Of a stretch of DNA of 64,000 nucleotides, positions 19,566 to 28,298 are shown piece after piece (positions within the stretch are counted from its first letter, which is position 1; each line of letters opens with the position of its first letter). The stretch is from LMUY01 sp965276785. GTDB lineage: Bacteria; Pseudomonadota; Alphaproteobacteria; Acetobacterales; Acetobacteraceae. The notes beneath the pieces were generated by a model. That model did no database searches. It saw only the letters and a list, made by a program, of their open reading frames with translations, and was not told the DNA's origin. Location: positions 4,464,001 to 4,528,000 of the forward strand of contig OZ255629.1 in the NCBI GenBank assembly GCA_965276785.1, read 5' to 3'. Position numbers and translations under genes: made by a program.

Positions 19566-20461
19566 GGACGCTGCGCCCCGCGGACATTGGTGTAGATCCC
19601 CATCAGCCGGTGTGAGGCGCAGAGGAACAGCCGAGCGCAGTGGCGGCCGCCGAAGGTGAGATTGGCCACCGTGCACCCGGTCAGGATTTTGCCCAGCAAC
19701 GTGCCGTCCGAGTGGATGCAGTGCACACCGTCGCCGGCGCTGCTCCAAAGCCGCCCGTCCGCGTCGCAACGCAATCCGTCCGCATAGCCCGGCGACACGG
19801 TGTGAAACACCCTCCCACGCCGCAACTTGCCACCTTCCACGTCAAAGGTGCGGATATGCTGGACGGGGTGCTCGGCGAACTGCAGCCCCGTCTCGGCCAC
19901 GTACAGCGTTCGCTCGTCGGGTGAGAAACATAGGCCGTTCGGTCCGGCGAAATCGTCCGCGGCGATTGCCAGCGTTCCAGCTGGATCCAGCCGGTAGAGC
20001 GTCGCGGGTAAGTCCATCTCGTGCTTGCCGCCCTCGTAATCGGTGTTGCCGCCGTAATGCGGGTCGCTAAACCAAATTGCGCCGTCGCTTGCAACGACCA
20101 CGTCGTTGGGCCCATTCAGCCGCTTGCCGTCAAACCGGTCCGCCAGCACCGTGATGCTCCCGTCCAACTCCGTGCGGGTAATGCAGCGCCCGTGGTGGGA
20201 GCAGCCGATCAGGCGCCCTTGCCGGTCGCGAGTGTGGCCGTTGGCAAAATCGGACGGCTGCCGGAACACCGAGACGCCGCTGTGCTCGGTCCAGCGCAGG
20301 ATGCGGTTGTTCGGCAGATCACTCACCAGCAGGTGGCAGGCGTCGGCGAACCAAACTGGACCCTCCAGCCAGGCATATCCCTCGCCAAGCGTCAGCAGCG
20401 ATGCATTCGGCAGTACGCAAGCCCGGAAGCGCGGATCGAGTTCAGCGATCCAGTCCGGCAT
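19562..20461 (-). CDS. SMP-30/gluconolactonase (LRE) family protein
   Basis: 299 residues of a six-bladed propeller lactonase. The metal ligands of the family can be placed: Glu in LEGPVWF, Asn in NGPNDVVV and GPNGLCFSPDE, Asp in YADGLRCD. Such enzymes hydrolyse sugar lactones, for example gluconolactone, to the acids. No signal peptide is evident, so it should act in the cytoplasm. It lies seven bases after the cupin gene and overlaps the VOC gene by 4 bases. With a GMC oxidoreductase in the same operon, the natural reading is oxidation of a cyclic alcohol or sugar to a lactone, then ring opening here. Confidence 0.9.
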   Translation of the reverse strand: MPDWIAELDPRFRACVLPNASLLTLGEGYAWLEGPVWFADACHLLVSDLPNNRILRWTEHSGVSVFRQPSDFANGHTRDRQGRLIGCSHHGRCITRTELDGSITVLADRFDGKRLNGPNDVVVASDGAIWFSDPHYGGNTDYEGGKHEMDLPATLYRLDPAGTLAIAADDFAGPNGLCFSPDERTLYVAETGLQFAEHPVQHIRTFDVEGGKLRRGRVFHTVSPGYADGLRCDADGRLWSSAGDGVHCIHSDGTLLGKILTGCTVANLTFGGRHCARLFLCASHRLMGIYTNVRGAQRP

Positions 20462-20467
20462 CGATGG

Positions 20468-20908
20468 CTAACGGAAGTGGCCCGGCCGATGCACGGGCGG
20501 CACATGCAACTGCACCGTCATCAGCACCGCCGGTGCGTCGCCGATGGTGCCGGAGCGGTGGCCGCGCCGCCCTTGCGTGTCCGCCTGGCAGCCCTGATCC
20601 TCACCGAGCGAAAGCTCTCCCGGCCCCATCTCCACACGCGTGCCATCCATTGCCTCTACCCACCACCGGCCGGAGAGCGGCACAATCCATTGCGGCGCCG
20701 GGTTCTCGTGCCATTCCCCCACCCAGCCGACGGGCTGCACGGTGAACACGGTCGTGGCCTCGCTGCGCTCCTGCTTGTCGTTCCACTGCGGCGCCGCCCC
20801 GCCGACGCCTTGCAAGTTCCACTGCGTCAATTCGCACCGGCTTTGATGGCTCACGCCGGCCTCGTCCGTCCAAAGGTGCCAGTAGCCAATCTCGGGGGCT
20901 TGGTTCAT
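20468..20908 (-). CDS. Cupin-domain protein
   Basis: 146 residues from ATG at 20908, which overlaps the stop of the DoxX gene by 4 bases. The pattern of short strands with WHENPAPQWIVPLSGRWWVE in the first cupin motif and GMPVTIGD... replaced by EMGPGELSLGEDQG in the second points to a single cupin barrel. The metal-binding His pattern is reduced, with one His in the first motif, so it may be a sensor or an isomerase rather than a dioxygenase. It is co-operonic with GMC oxidoreductase, DoxX, SMP-30 and VOC genes. Precise function not recognised. Confidence 0.72.
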   Translation of the reverse strand: MNQAPEIGYWHLWTDEAGVSHQSRCELTQWNLQGVGGAAPQWNDKQERSEATTVFTVQPVGWVGEWHENPAPQWIVPLSGRWWVEAMDGTRVEMGPGELSLGEDQGCQADTQGRRGHRSGTIGDAPAVLMTVQLHVPPVHRPGHFR

Positions 20909-21363
20909 CGGGGAGCCGTATACGGGTGCGAGGAGGCGAAGGGGTGAGTGACAAAGTCCTGCACGGAAGCGCTCCCCAAGCCAAAGGTGAGCAACAAGAA
21001 CCCGCCGGCCAAAGAGAAGTTCTTGAGAAAATCCCAGAACAAGTCCCTGCCTCTGCTCTGCCCGGACCGCCAGAAGTCGCCCGGCGTCCAAAACCGCTTC
21101 CACAGCAGCGCCGTCACCCCGCAATACCCAGCCATGATGAAGGCAGCCAAGCGGTCTGCCGTGCCGGTGAGAATGGCCAGCGGCATTAGGATTTCCACTG
21201 CCAGTCCCGTGACGATCAATGCCGTGGCCGGGCCCTGAGCAGGGATGAGTTCCTGTGCCTGCCCGACAGCGCCCTTGAAGTTCAGCAGTTTATCGAGCGC
21301 GCTGAACGGAAGGAACAACACGACGAGAAGATAGCGGACCGCCAGCGCCACTACGAAACTCAC
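20905..21363 (-). CDS. DoxX-family membrane protein
   Basis: 152 residues with four hydrophobic segments, near residues 5-25, 47-68, 72-90 and 115-135. The first ends in FLPFSALDKLLNF, the usual DoxX N-terminal pattern. DoxX/DoxD proteins are inner-membrane proteins, some of which take part in quinone-linked electron transfer. The ATG overlaps the GMC oxidoreductase stop by 4 bases and the stop overlaps the cupin start by 4 bases, so translation should be coupled on both sides. A role as membrane partner or electron acceptor for the GMC enzyme is a hypothesis only. Confidence 0.82.
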   Translation of the reverse strand: MSFVVALAVRYLLVVLFLPFSALDKLLNFKGAVGQAQELIPAQGPATALIVTGLAVEILMPLAILTGTADRLAAFIMAGYCGVTALLWKRFWTPGDFWRSGQSRGRDLFWDFLKNFSLAGGFLLLTFGLGSASVQDFVTHPFASSHPYTAPR

Positions 21364-22922
21364 GCGCCAAGCCGTTGCCGCAAGTGCTCGGCCACACGCA
21401 ACGCATTGGCAATGATGGTAAGCGTCGGGTTCACCGAACCGATCGAAGGGAAGAAGCTCGCATCTGTCACATAGAGGTTATCGAGTTCATGCGCCTTGCA
21501 CTGCAGGTCCAGCACGGAGGCGGCCGGATCGGTGCCGAAGCGGCAGGTGCCGGCCTGGTGCGCCGTGCCGCTGATCGGGATGCCCTTGCCTAGGTAGAGG
21601 CTGCGCTCCAGTAGCACCGGGTGGGACCCGGCCCGGCTCAGATGCTGCTCCAGCTTTTTCTTCAGCCGGTGATGCGCCTCCACATTGGTCTCCGTCAGGT
21701 CCAGCCGCACCCGGTCCCCCTCATAAAAAATGCGGTTCTCTGCGAGTGGTAGGTCCTCCGACGAAAGCCAAAAATCCATTGAATGCCGCGCCATCTCCTC
21801 GAACGGCATCTTCGGCACCCAATCCAGCCAAGCCGGAAGCGCCTCGCCGCGGATTTGGTCGGCATGCGAGGTGGCGCACATCTGGATCAAGCCGAGCGGA
21901 TAGTCCCAGTCCGGCGCGCTGAAGTAATAGTCGCTGACAGCCAGGGTCTTCTGGAACACGGTCTCATTTGGCTGCCGCATCAGCGCCATCAACACCGACT
22001 GGTTGTGCCGCATGTAGTTGCGCCCGACTTGCCCCGACCCGTTCGCCAATCCCTCTGGATGCTGAGCATTGGCCGAACGCAGCAGCAGCAATGCCGATGA
22101 GAGCGCCCCGCACGCCACAACGACGATATCGGCGCTATAACGCTCTTCCGCCCCCGCTCGCGTGACCTGCACGGCGGTGACGCTGCGCCCGGAGGCATCT
22201 GTTTCCAGCCGTGAGGCATAGGCGCCGGTGAGCAGGGTGAGGTTCGGGTTGGCAGCAAGTGCGGGGTCGACGCACATCACTTGCGCGTCCGCCTTGCCGT
22301 TGAGCAAGCAAGGAAAGCCATCGAACGCGTCGCAGCGGATGCAAATGCTAGTGGGGGTGGGCTTCCCGTCCCGCTCCTCCAGCCGGATGCCGAGCGGTAA
22401 ATGGAACGGGTGCAAGCCTTCCGCAGCGAAGCTATCCGCGAGTTGGGCGATGCGGGGTTCGTGCGACACCGGCGGGAACGGGTAGGGCTCCCCTGCCGGC
22501 GGCTCGTTGGGATCCTCCCCCCGCTGGCCGTGAACATCGTAGAGCCGCTCCGCCTCGGCGTAGAATGGCGCAAAGTCCGAATACTTGAGCGGCCATTCGG
22601 GCGAAATGCCGTCTTTGTGCTGGATCGCCGTGAAATCCCGCTCGCGTAACCGAAAGAGCGCCGCGCCATAAACTTTGGAGTTGCCGCCGACATAGTAATG
22701 CAGTCCGGGATGGAAGCTCTCGCCTTTGGCGCCATACCATGTCTCGCGGGCCTGGTATTGGCCATCAACGAACACGGTCTGTGAACTCCAGTTCTTTTGC
22801 GACCGCGGCAGGTAGTCGCCGCGTTCGAGCAACAGGATGCGCTTGCCCGTGGGCGCTAGGCGGTGCGCCAGGGAGGCGCCCCCCGGGCCGCTACCGATAA
22901 CGATGAGGTCATAATGGTCCAA
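21360..22922 (-). CDS. GMC-family FAD-dependent oxidoreductase
   Basis: 520 residues. The N-terminal FAD fold is clear (DLIVIGSGPGGASLAHRL, acidic residue in LLLERGDY). The C-terminal signature has the catalytic His in AHQAGTCRFG and the Asn in SVNPTLTIIANALRVAEHL, the His-Asn pair of the glucose-methanol-choline family. No signal peptide is visible. A segment CIRCDAFDGFPCLLNGKADA with three Cys is unusual for a simple choline dehydrogenase and resembles sugar- and sterol-active GMC enzymes. It is the first gene of the five-gene block ending at 18699 and starts 77 bases after a hybrid histidine kinase gene on the same strand. The alcohol oxidised is unknown. Confidence 0.92.
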   Translation of the reverse strand: MDHYDLIVIGSGPGGASLAHRLAPTGKRILLLERGDYLPRSQKNWSSQTVFVDGQYQARETWYGAKGESFHPGLHYYVGGNSKVYGAALFRLRERDFTAIQHKDGISPEWPLKYSDFAPFYAEAERLYDVHGQRGEDPNEPPAGEPYPFPPVSHEPRIAQLADSFAAEGLHPFHLPLGIRLEERDGKPTPTSICIRCDAFDGFPCLLNGKADAQVMCVDPALAANPNLTLLTGAYASRLETDASGRSVTAVQVTRAGAEERYSADIVVVACGALSSALLLLRSANAQHPEGLANGSGQVGRNYMRHNQSVLMALMRQPNETVFQKTLAVSDYYFSAPDWDYPLGLIQMCATSHADQIRGEALPAWLDWVPKMPFEEMARHSMDFWLSSEDLPLAENRIFYEGDRVRLDLTETNVEAHHRLKKKLEQHLSRAGSHPVLLERSLYLGKGIPISGTAHQAGTCRFGTDPAASVLDLQCKAHELDNLYVTDASFFPSIGSVNPTLTIIANALRVAEHLRQRLGA

Positions 22923-22999
22923 GCGATCGCCTCACAGCAACTTGTCGGTCGAGGGGTGCAAGCCTCTGCGCCTCGCTAAGTTCCAAGCAACTCGGCCGT

Positions 23000-25900
23000 T
23001 CAGGCCTGTTCGACCTCTTTCGCCAAAGCCAAGTCGCCGCAATCCTCAGCCGTGGCAACCCGCCGCCGCATCTCCTCCAAAGATGCCACCGCCGCCGCGT
23101 GGAGGCACTTGGCCATCCACGGCAGCCCGGCAGGACTGCTTTCCGCCAAATACTCGAACTGCCGCGATACTGCGGACAATCGTTCAAACCCGAACATTCC
23201 CGCGCTGCCGGCAAGCGCGTGCGCCGCAGCGACCAGCGTATCCTCGGACCCGCGGTCTACGATGGAGTTCGGACCAATCTCGGTCAGGCCCGCCAGCAAT
23301 GCTTCGGTGCGGCGGATGAGGTTGCCGATATGCGAGGCGACCGTTCCGCGCGAAAGATAGCCGGACGTTTGAGCGAATACCGCCTCGTCGAGAATGGCCA
23401 GTTCGGCGCCAAAAGCCGCCGCCATGGGCGAAGCTTTACCGGCCGCGCGTTGCTCAGGCGCCGGATCAAGCACGCGCGCCAGTGCGGCCAGCAGCGCTGG
23501 TTGAGTGAACGGCTTTGCGAGGTGTTCGTCCATCCCGGCCTTTCGGCACTCTGCCACTTCGTCGGCGAACGCTTGTGCGGTCAGTGCCACGATGGGAACC
23601 TTGCCGCGGCGGCCGGCAAGCGCCCGGATCTGGCGGGTCGCTTCGCGGCCGTCGACCTCGGGCATGCGCACGTCCATGACGATGGCATCGAAATCCTCCA
23701 ATGCCGCAAGCCTCACCGCCTGCTCCCCGCCGTCTGCGCAAATGGGGGTATGACCGGCCGCGGTGAGGAACGCGGCGGCGATATCGCGGTTCATGGCGAC
23801 ATCGTCCACCACCAGGACGCGCCATCTTGCGCCGTTCGCAGCATCGCCCGGCACTGAGTTGGCCTCGCCGGGCCGGGTGTCGGGTGCCGATGCTTCGGTG
23901 TCGCTGAGCGGCAGTTCCAACCAAAAGATGCTGCCGCCACCCGGATTGTCGGAGTAGCTAATTGCGCCACCCATTGCGGTCGCTAGCCGTTGCGAGAGGG
24001 CGAGCCCAAGCCCGGCACCCTCGGCACCCTGGCTCGCCTCGCGGCCGAGACGATCAAACTCTTGGAACAGGCGCCAGCGCTGGTCCGCGGCAACGCCAGG
24101 CCCGGTATCGGCAACCTCAATCCTGCCCCGCTGCCCGGCCCGGCTCAGGCGCATCGTGATGCTGCCATTGGCGGTGAACTTCACCGCGTTGCCGAGCAGG
24201 TTCACCATTATTTGCCGCAGCCGCGTAGCATCCGCCGTGACAACGAGCGGCAAGGCCGCCGCCCCCTCGCTTGCCGCCGGTTGGCAGACCATCGCCAGAC
24301 CCTTGCGGTTGGCAAGCGGCCGCACCACGGCTAGGCACTCTGCCGCGATAGACCCGACATCGACGGCAGAGGCATGCAGGTCGAGGCGTCCGGTCTCGAT
24401 CTCCGAAAGGTCCAACACGCCGGTGATCATGCTGAGCAGATGCTGGCCGGCGGTCCGCATGGCGTCCACCCGTGCGGTTTGCGCGTCGTTCAGTCCGCCT
24501 TCCATTTGGAGCAGCTCGGCATAGCCGAGAATGCCGTTCAGCGGCGTGCGCAACTCATGGCTGATGCTGGCCAAGAAGCGTGATTTCGCCTCGCTGGCCC
24601 GCTCGGCAGCCTCTTTCGCGCGGGCCAAATGGCGGGACAGCCGCTCGAGGTCCCGATTGGCGGCCAGCAGTCCGTCGGCGGCGGCCTTCCGGTCCGAGAT
24701 GTCGCGAATGACGCACAGGATGGACGCCGGCTCGCTGGTCGCCGGGTCTCGCATCAAGGTGATCTTGGCCTCGACCCAGACGTAGTGGCCGGCTTTGTGC
24801 CTGATGCGATTGGTTAGCATGTCGCGGTCGACAGCGCCCGCCGCCAGGCGGCGAAACCGCTCCGTCATCGCCGGGGCATCGTCGGGATGGATGGTTTGCG
24901 GCGGCACCAGGCCCAACATCTCGTCCGGCTCGTATCCCAGCACGGCGAGGCTCGCGGGCGAAACGTAGGTGCGCCGCAGACGGAGGTCGAGCCGGGTGAT
25001 CACGTCGCTTGCGCTCTCGGTCAACAGCCGGAAACGGGTCTCGCTGTCCGCCAAGCGCTCCTCGGTCAGCTTGCGCTCCGTGACATCGCGCCAAGCGGAG
25101 ACGTAGCCGTCCGGGGCGCCGGTGAGCGGGTGCAGGATCGCGCGGGTTGCCGCGTCGACCCAACGCACCGTGCCGTCCGCGCGCCGCACGCGAAACTCGG
25201 AAGAGTGGCAATCAAGCTTTCCGGCCAGCAGCATCGCCCGGTGGGACTTCATTTCATCCCGATGCTCGGGAAGCACGAGGTCGAGCATGGCCGTGCCGAG
25301 CAATTCCTCCGGCGCCAAGCCAAGCAGGCGAGTGGAGGCTGGCGAGACGTAGCGGCGATTGCCGCTGGCATCGACGCGCGAGACGATGTCGCTGGCCGCA
25401 TCGGACAGCAGCCGGTGTTGCGCCTCGCTGTCGCTGAGAGCGGCCTCCGCACGCTCGCGGCAGCGCAACTGGCGTCGCAACTCGGCCGCCAGCAGGGTGG
25501 CCATGAGCAGCAGGCAAGCGACGGCCGAACTAATGATCCAAGCCTCGTGCCGCCAGGCGCGATAGACGCCCTCGCTGGAGAGACCGACGACAACCGTGAG
25601 GCCTATGGTGTGAAGCCGGCTGCGCGCCCATAGCCGCGGAACGCCGTCCAGCGTCGAGGCACCTTCGGCGGTTCCGTCGACGGAGCCGCTCAATGCCTTT
25701 GCGACCGGCGTGCCGCTGAGGTCGAAGCCGAAGAAGCGGGCGCCAGTGCTGCGGCGGTAGATTACGTGCGCGTCCGACGTGTTGAGCAGGACATCGTCGT
25801 CCGGCTCGAGCTCGGTGGCTTCGAACAAAGCTTGGATCGTCGACAAGCGGATGGTCTCGCTGGCGACGCCACCGAATGAGCCATCAACGTGGTTGATGCG

Positions 25901-26401
25901 CCGGGTCAGCAGCAGGACAGGGCCGCCGCTGAGCCGTGCGTTGGAGAGCAGACTCAAGGTCAGCCCCTGCTCCGGATGGTCGCGATGCAAGGCAAAGTAG
26001 CTCCGGGTGCTCAGATCGATATCGGAGACTGCGCGATTTTCCGAATCGAAAATGACGTGGCCGGCCGAGTTCAGCACTGCGAGCGCTCCAAGCGCTCGGG
26101 TCGGCAAGGCGTCGTTGACGAGCGCGGAGTTGCGGATATCGTCCGAGAGTTGGTGGTGCTCGACGAGGCGCGAATCCGCGTCCACATTGCGCAACGACAA
26201 GTCGACAATCTGAACGTCTTTTTCGATGCCGCCCGCCAGCACCCGGGCGAGGCTTGCCGCTTTGTGGACTGCCTCCGAACGAGCGGCCTCGTGCGCCCGA
26301 TACAGCATAAGGGCGCAGATCAATGCGAGACCGACCAGCCCGGCTTGAATGACGGTTGTGGTCAGGCGCAAACGCCAAGGGGCCGGGAGCGCGATAGGCA
26401 T
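23000..26401 (-). CDS. Hybrid sensor histidine kinase with REC and Hpt domains
   Basis: 1133 residues. Order: membrane segment near 15-33, periplasmic sensor of about 245 residues resembling a double-Cache domain, second membrane segment near 285-305, two PAS/PAC units (about 325-560), coiled coil, HisKA with the phospho-His in SHELRTPLNG, HATPase with NLLGNAVKFT, DTGPGVA and GAGLGLAL, a receiver domain with VVDD and the phospho-Asp in VMDVRMPEVDG, and a C-terminal Hpt domain with the His in AAHALAGSAGMFG. The full phosphorelay is present but no output domain, so a separate response regulator must exist outside the window. It sits 77 bases upstream of the GMC operon. Confidence 0.93.
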   Translation of the reverse strand: MPIALPAPWRLRLTTTVIQAGLVGLALICALMLYRAHEAARSEAVHKAASLARVLAGGIEKDVQIVDLSLRNVDADSRLVEHHQLSDDIRNSALVNDALPTRALGALAVLNSAGHVIFDSENRAVSDIDLSTRSYFALHRDHPEQGLTLSLLSNARLSGGPVLLLTRRINHVDGSFGGVASETIRLSTIQALFEATELEPDDDVLLNTSDAHVIYRRSTGARFFGFDLSGTPVAKALSGSVDGTAEGASTLDGVPRLWARSRLHTIGLTVVVGLSSEGVYRAWRHEAWIISSAVACLLLMATLLAAELRRQLRCRERAEAALSDSEAQHRLLSDAASDIVSRVDASGNRRYVSPASTRLLGLAPEELLGTAMLDLVLPEHRDEMKSHRAMLLAGKLDCHSSEFRVRRADGTVRWVDAATRAILHPLTGAPDGYVSAWRDVTERKLTEERLADSETRFRLLTESASDVITRLDLRLRRTYVSPASLAVLGYEPDEMLGLVPPQTIHPDDAPAMTERFRRLAAGAVDRDMLTNRIRHKAGHYVWVEAKITLMRDPATSEPASILCVIRDISDRKAAADGLLAANRDLERLSRHLARAKEAAERASEAKSRFLASISHELRTPLNGILGYAELLQMEGGLNDAQTARVDAMRTAGQHLLSMITGVLDLSEIETGRLDLHASAVDVGSIAAECLAVVRPLANRKGLAMVCQPAASEGAAALPLVVTADATRLRQIMVNLLGNAVKFTANGSITMRLSRAGQRGRIEVADTGPGVAADQRWRLFQEFDRLGREASQGAEGAGLGLALSQRLATAMGGAISYSDNPGGGSIFWLELPLSDTEASAPDTRPGEANSVPGDAANGARWRVLVVDDVAMNRDIAAAFLTAAGHTPICADGGEQAVRLAALEDFDAIVMDVRMPEVDGREATRQIRALAGRRGKVPIVALTAQAFADEVAECRKAGMDEHLAKPFTQPALLAALARVLDPAPEQRAAGKASPMAAAFGAELAILDEAVFAQTSGYLSRGTVASHIGNLIRRTEALLAGLTEIGPNSIVDRGSEDTLVAAAHALAGSAGMFGFERLSAVSRQFEYLAESSPAGLPWMAKCLHAAAVASLEEMRRRVATAEDCGDLALAKEVEQA

Positions 26402-26586
26402 CGAAATCGTCCTTGAGGGTCTAAATTTTGGCGCCGGTTTCTATCAGGTTCACGATGTTTTGAATACAATGGTAAGCACACGCGGCATGGTTCGGGATGA
26501 CGGCTGGCGACGAGCAAGGGGGCATTAGCGGGATCATGCCCGCCAGCCTATCGCGGTTGTGCTAATGAAACGTGGAGGGAGTGAGG

Positions 26587-27747
26587 CTAATCCTCGCCCT
26601 TGCGATAGGGCGAGAACTCGACGGCGAGTTCGTCCATGCTGGCCAACACCGCCGGGCGCTCACGGGCGAGGAAATCCGCCACCGCGCGTTGCAGCGCCGG
26701 GTTGCTGAGCCAGTGTGCCGAGTAGGTTGGCTTGGGCAGATAGCCGCGCTGAATCTTGTGCTGGCCTTGCGCGCCGGCTTCCACCCGCGCCAGACCATGC
26801 TCGATGGCGAAATCGATGGCCCGGTAGTAGCAGAGCTCGAAGTGAAGGAAGGGCCACTCGCCGCGACAGCCCCAATTGCGGCCGAACAGAGCGTCCCGTC
26901 CCATCAGATTGAGCGCACCCGCAACCGGTTCCCTGCCGGACTCGGCCAGCATCAAGACCACCCGGTCCCCCAGCCGCTCGCCCAACAGATGGAAAAACCG
27001 CTTCGTGAGGTAGGCGCTGCCCCATTTGCGGTCCACGGTGGACTGGTAGAAGCGATAGAACGCATCCCAGTCGCGCCGGGTGATCTCCGGGCCGCGCAGG
27101 GTGCGAAACACTAGCCCGGCGTCGTTGGCGTCCCGCCGTTCGCGCCGCAACACCTTGCGCTTGCGCGATGACAGCGCGCCCAGGAAGTCGTCGAACGTGG
27201 CGTAACCGGCATTGTCCCAGTGATATTGCTGGCCAAGCCGCTGCAACCATCCCGCTTCGCCTAGCGCAGTCCACTCGCTCTCGGTGCAGAAGCTGATATG
27301 CACGCCCGACAGGCGCAGTTCGGTGCAGGCCTGGACCAACGCGCCAGCCAGCGCGTCCGGCGGCACGCCCGCGCCGGGCCGGCAGAGCAGGCGCGGGCCG
27401 GGCACGGGGGAGAACGGCACAGCCACTTGCAGTTTGGGATAATAGCTGCCGCCTGCCTGCTCGTAGGCGTTGGCCCAGCCATGATCGAAGACGTATTCGC
27501 CATAGCTGTTGCTCTTGGCATACATCGGCGCGACAGCCAGCAAGGTGCCGGCCTCGTCACGCAAGGCCGCGTGCTGCGGCAACCAGCCGGTTCGCGGTCC
27601 GGCGGAGCCGCTATCCTCCACTGCCGACAGGAAAGCGTGGCTGACGAACGGATTGTCGCTCCCTGCGCAGGCATCCCACTCGGCCGGCGGAATGCCGCCG
27701 ACCGACGGATGCAGGGTGAGGCTCAGCGTTGGCGCGCTGTCTGGCAT
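26587..27747 (-). CDS. DUF482/FemAB-like GNAT N-acyltransferase
   Basis: 386 residues from ATG at 27747. The pattern GWLPQHAALRDEAG, AVAPMYAKSNSYGEYVFDH, and near the end EAGAQGQHKIQRGYLP with TYSAHWL is that of the DUF482 peptidogalycan-related group of the acetyltransferase superfamily. Members resemble FemAB enzymes that transfer amino acids from tRNA to cell-wall precursors, but their reaction is not established. The protein has no signal or membrane segment. It stands alone between the histidine kinase and the divergent DUF2934 gene. Confidence 0.83.
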   Translation of the reverse strand: MPDSAPTLSLTLHPSVGGIPPAEWDACAGSDNPFVSHAFLSAVEDSGSAGPRTGWLPQHAALRDEAGTLLAVAPMYAKSNSYGEYVFDHGWANAYEQAGGSYYPKLQVAVPFSPVPGPRLLCRPGAGVPPDALAGALVQACTELRLSGVHISFCTESEWTALGEAGWLQRLGQQYHWDNAGYATFDDFLGALSSRKRKVLRRERRDANDAGLVFRTLRGPEITRRDWDAFYRFYQSTVDRKWGSAYLTKRFFHLLGERLGDRVVLMLAESGREPVAGALNLMGRDALFGRNWGCRGEWPFLHFELCYYRAIDFAIEHGLARVEAGAQGQHKIQRGYLPKPTYSAHWLSNPALQRAVADFLARERPAVLASMDELAVEFSPYRKGED

Positions 27748-27939
27748 GGCCCTAGTATGGCACTGCAGCAAAGATGCGCCAGGGCCGGCTGTCCGAAGAC
27801 TCGGGGCGACGCTGCCCGGCACAGCCCGGCGAGCCGGCGTGCACTTCGGCCGATAGAGCAATCGCAGCGGAGCGAAGAACCGACGCAGCATTCATGCGCT
27901 ATGTCCCTAATACGCCAATAGCGGCAAGGATTAAGCGCC

Positions 27940-28257
27940 ATGTCCGACAATCCACTCGCACCCGATCCGGAACGCGACCAGCGCATACGCGAACGGGCCT
28001 ACTATCTGTGGCAGGCTGACGGCTGCCCAGAGGGCAACGACCACGAATACTGGGAGCGTGCCCGCGAATTGGTCGGCATGAGCGATAGCGCGGGTGCCGC
28101 ACAGCTCCCCGTGCCGGACCCGGACGACCCGGCGGTGATGGCGGGCCAACCGATCGAAGAAGCCTCCATTCAGCAAAACTTGGGTGAGTTCCCGGATCGC
28201 GTCGCCGACCAGGGTGAGCGCGCTCAAGTGCCGGATCCGAGCAATCGCGCCGCCTGA
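27940..28257 (+). CDS. DUF2934 domain protein
   Basis: 105 residues. The conserved DUF2934 helix pair is at about residues 14-45 (RIRERAYYLWQADGCPEGNDHEYWERARE), a short segment common in alphaproteobacteria. The C-terminal 60 residues are acidic and proline-rich and probably disordered. Function unknown; the family is often found near stress-related genes. It is single-gene, with 192 bases between it and the divergent DUF482 gene. Confidence 0.75.
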   Translation: MSDNPLAPDPERDQRIRERAYYLWQADGCPEGNDHEYWERARELVGMSDSAGAAQLPVPDPDDPAVMAGQPIEEASIQQNLGEFPDRVADQGERAQVPDPSNRAA

Positions 28258-28298
28258 GACTGGACCTTGCACCCTGCCGTGAACTCGCGAGACGGGGT

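Noticed and set aside
20021..20947. 308-residue plus-strand frame over SMP-30 and cupin genes
   Set aside because: No motif, and both minus-strand genes are conserved and operonic.
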